Shown: one piece after another, positions 32,185-32,882 of the stretch
Layout: each line of letters opens with the position of its first letter
Numbering within the stretch: the first letter of the stretch is position 1
Source of the DNA: CAIMUM01 sp034429715
Lineage (GTDB): Bacteria > Chloroflexota > Dehalococcoidia > GIF9 > UBA5629
Direction: 5' to 3'
NCBI GenBank assembly: GCA_034429715.1
Contig: DAOUFR010000072.1
Location: 1 to 32,882 of the forward strand
DNA: 32,882 nucleotides
Translations under genes and position numbers: made by a program
The notes under the pieces: model-generated
Databases searched by the model: none
What the model was told of the DNA's origin: nothing
What the model saw: only the letters and a program-made list of their open reading frames with translations

Positions 32185-32817
32185 ATGTCTGAGCTCGCCA
32201 ACGCCATAGCGGACCTCAAGGAAGACGAGGTCAAGCAGATCGTGCAGGACAGGCTGGCCTCGGGAGTGGACCCGATGTCGATCGTGGACGAGTGCCGCCG
32301 GGGCATGGAGATCATCGGCCAGCGCTACAAGGATAAAGAGTATTTCCTGGGCGAGCTGATCATGTCCGGGGAGATATTCAAGGAGGCCATGGCGGCCATC
32401 GAGCCGAAGTTGAAAGCCGGCCAGGCCGGGAAAACGGTGGCCAGGATGGTGCTGGGCACCGCCAAGGGCGATATCCACAACATCGGCAAGGACATCGCGG
32501 CTACGCTACTCAAGGCGGCAGGGTTCGAGATCTACGATCTGGGCACAGACGTGGCCCCCGAGGCTTTTATAAGCAAGCTGAAGGAGACGGGGGCTCCCAT
32601 ACTGGGCATTTCCGGCATGCTCACGCCCTCCTTCGAGTCCATGAAGCAGACCGTCCAGGCGCTGGAGGCGGCGGGGCTTCGCAGTAAGGTAAAGGTCATC
32701 ATCGGGGGCGGCATCGTCACCGAGATGGTGCGTAAATACGTGGGCGCGGACGCCTTCACGGACGACGCGCCCGAAGGGGTCGAGCTTTGCAGGAAGCTGG
32801 CCGGGGCGGTGAAGTAG
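32185..32817 (+). CDS. Methyltransferase corrinoid protein (cobalamin-binding)
   Basis: 210 residues. Carries a methyl group on the cobalt of a corrinoid between a substrate-specific methyltransferase and an acceptor such as tetrahydrofolate or CoM. An N-terminal four-helix cap (about 1-85) precedes the B12-binding domain. The cobalt-ligand motif D-x-H-x-x-G is D96-I-H98-N-I-G101, followed by S-G-M-L-T-P and I-G-G-G downstream, typical of MtbC/MtaC-type proteins. AGGAGG lies just before ATG 32185; longer frames from upstream do not have it. The next gene begins directly after the stop, so this is an operon. Confidence 0.94.
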   Translation: MSELANAIADLKEDEVKQIVQDRLASGVDPMSIVDECRRGMEIIGQRYKDKEYFLGELIMSGEIFKEAMAAIEPKLKAGQAGKTVARMVLGTAKGDIHNIGKDIAATLLKAAGFEIYDLGTDVAPEAFISKLKETGAPILGISGMLTPSFESMKQTVQALEAAGLRSKVKVIIGGGIVTEMVRKYVGADAFTDDAPEGVELCRKLAGAVK

Positions 32818-32882
32818 ATGATTAAAGAGACGATGACCCCCACCGAGCGCACATGGGCGGCCATCAAGCTCGAGCCGTGCGA
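32818..32882 (+). CDS. Probable UroD-type (MtaA/CmuA-like) methyltransferase, 5' fragment
   Basis: Only 21 codons are visible. M-T-P-T-E-R-T-W-A-A-I-K-L-E-P-C resembles the start of uroporphyrinogen-decarboxylase-fold methyltransferases, which commonly begin with M-T-x-R-E-R-x-x-A-A. It starts immediately after the corrinoid-protein stop (ATG 32818, or ATG 32833 in frame). Such an enzyme would pass methyl groups from or to the corrinoid protein. The gene continues beyond the window. Confidence 0.55.
   Translation, partial: MIKETMTPTERTWAAIKLEPC

Noticed and set aside
1..32882. Mobile element or prophage behind the GC mosaic
   Set aside because: No transposase, integrase, tRNA, attachment-site repeats or terminal inverted repeats were seen.

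Overview
The window looks like a chromosomal segment from an anaerobic bacterium that lives on organic acids. A Chloroflexota/Dehalococcoidia-like lineage is my best guess. That is inferred from gene content: ferredoxin-linked 2-oxoacid oxidoreductase, corrinoid methyltransferase parts, a MEDS-domain protein, a DsrC-type protein and many acyl-CoA dehydrogenases. No rRNA, tRNA, CRISPR array, transposase or integrase was seen.

Bases 1-13250 form an AT-richer catabolic island (about 42-46% GC on lines counted by eye). On the minus strand a Spinster-type MFS transporter is followed by a truncated enoyl-CoA isomerase-like gene. Divergently, a TetR regulator is followed by aldehyde dehydrogenase, acyl-CoA dehydrogenase, short-chain dehydrogenase, acyl-CoA synthetase, metallo-beta-lactamase-fold protein, a two-gene acyl-CoA dehydrogenase pair and a second acyl-CoA synthetase. 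The divergent region has two good sigma70 promoters. Each has an 18-bp palindrome close to the Bacillus FadR (acyl-CoA-responsive TetR) box, so acyl-CoA-controlled regulation is the simplest reading. Uptake, CoA activation and several alpha,beta-dehydrogenations are covered. No thiolase is present.

Bases 13308-18531 are clearly GC-richer (about 57-62%). They hold an Lrp/AsnC regulator, a second acyl-CoA dehydrogenase pair, a double-zinc-ribbon membrane protein and a close paralogue of the first MFS transporter. This is a partial second version of the first cassette with a different base composition.

Bases 18660-24147 (minus strand) are a tight operon: POR gamma, a GltD-like flavoprotein fused to a PorD-like ferredoxin domain, POR alpha, POR beta, then a mandelate-racemase-type enolase. 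The MFS paralogue at 17233-18531 lies downstream on the same strand. A sugar- or hydroxy-acid to 2-oxoacid to acyl-CoA route linked to NAD(P)H and ferredoxin is a reasonable hypothesis.

Bases 24465-32882 are a GC-rich mixed region. It contains a MEDS-ferredoxin fusion, MscL with a zinc-ribbon tail, a YtrA-type GntR regulator with a DUF1648/PH-like membrane protein, a C_GCAxxG_C_C-DsrC fusion, a lipoprotein 5'-nucleotidase, a cysteine-rich 4Fe-4S protein, an FLVCR-like MFS transporter, and a corrinoid protein followed by the first codons of a probable UroD-type methyltransferase. The most unusual items are the two fusions (MEDS-ferredoxin and C_GCAxxG_C_C-DsrC) and the por-enolase operon. Several promoters place the -10 box only 7-9 bases before the start codon, which suggests leaderless mRNAs.
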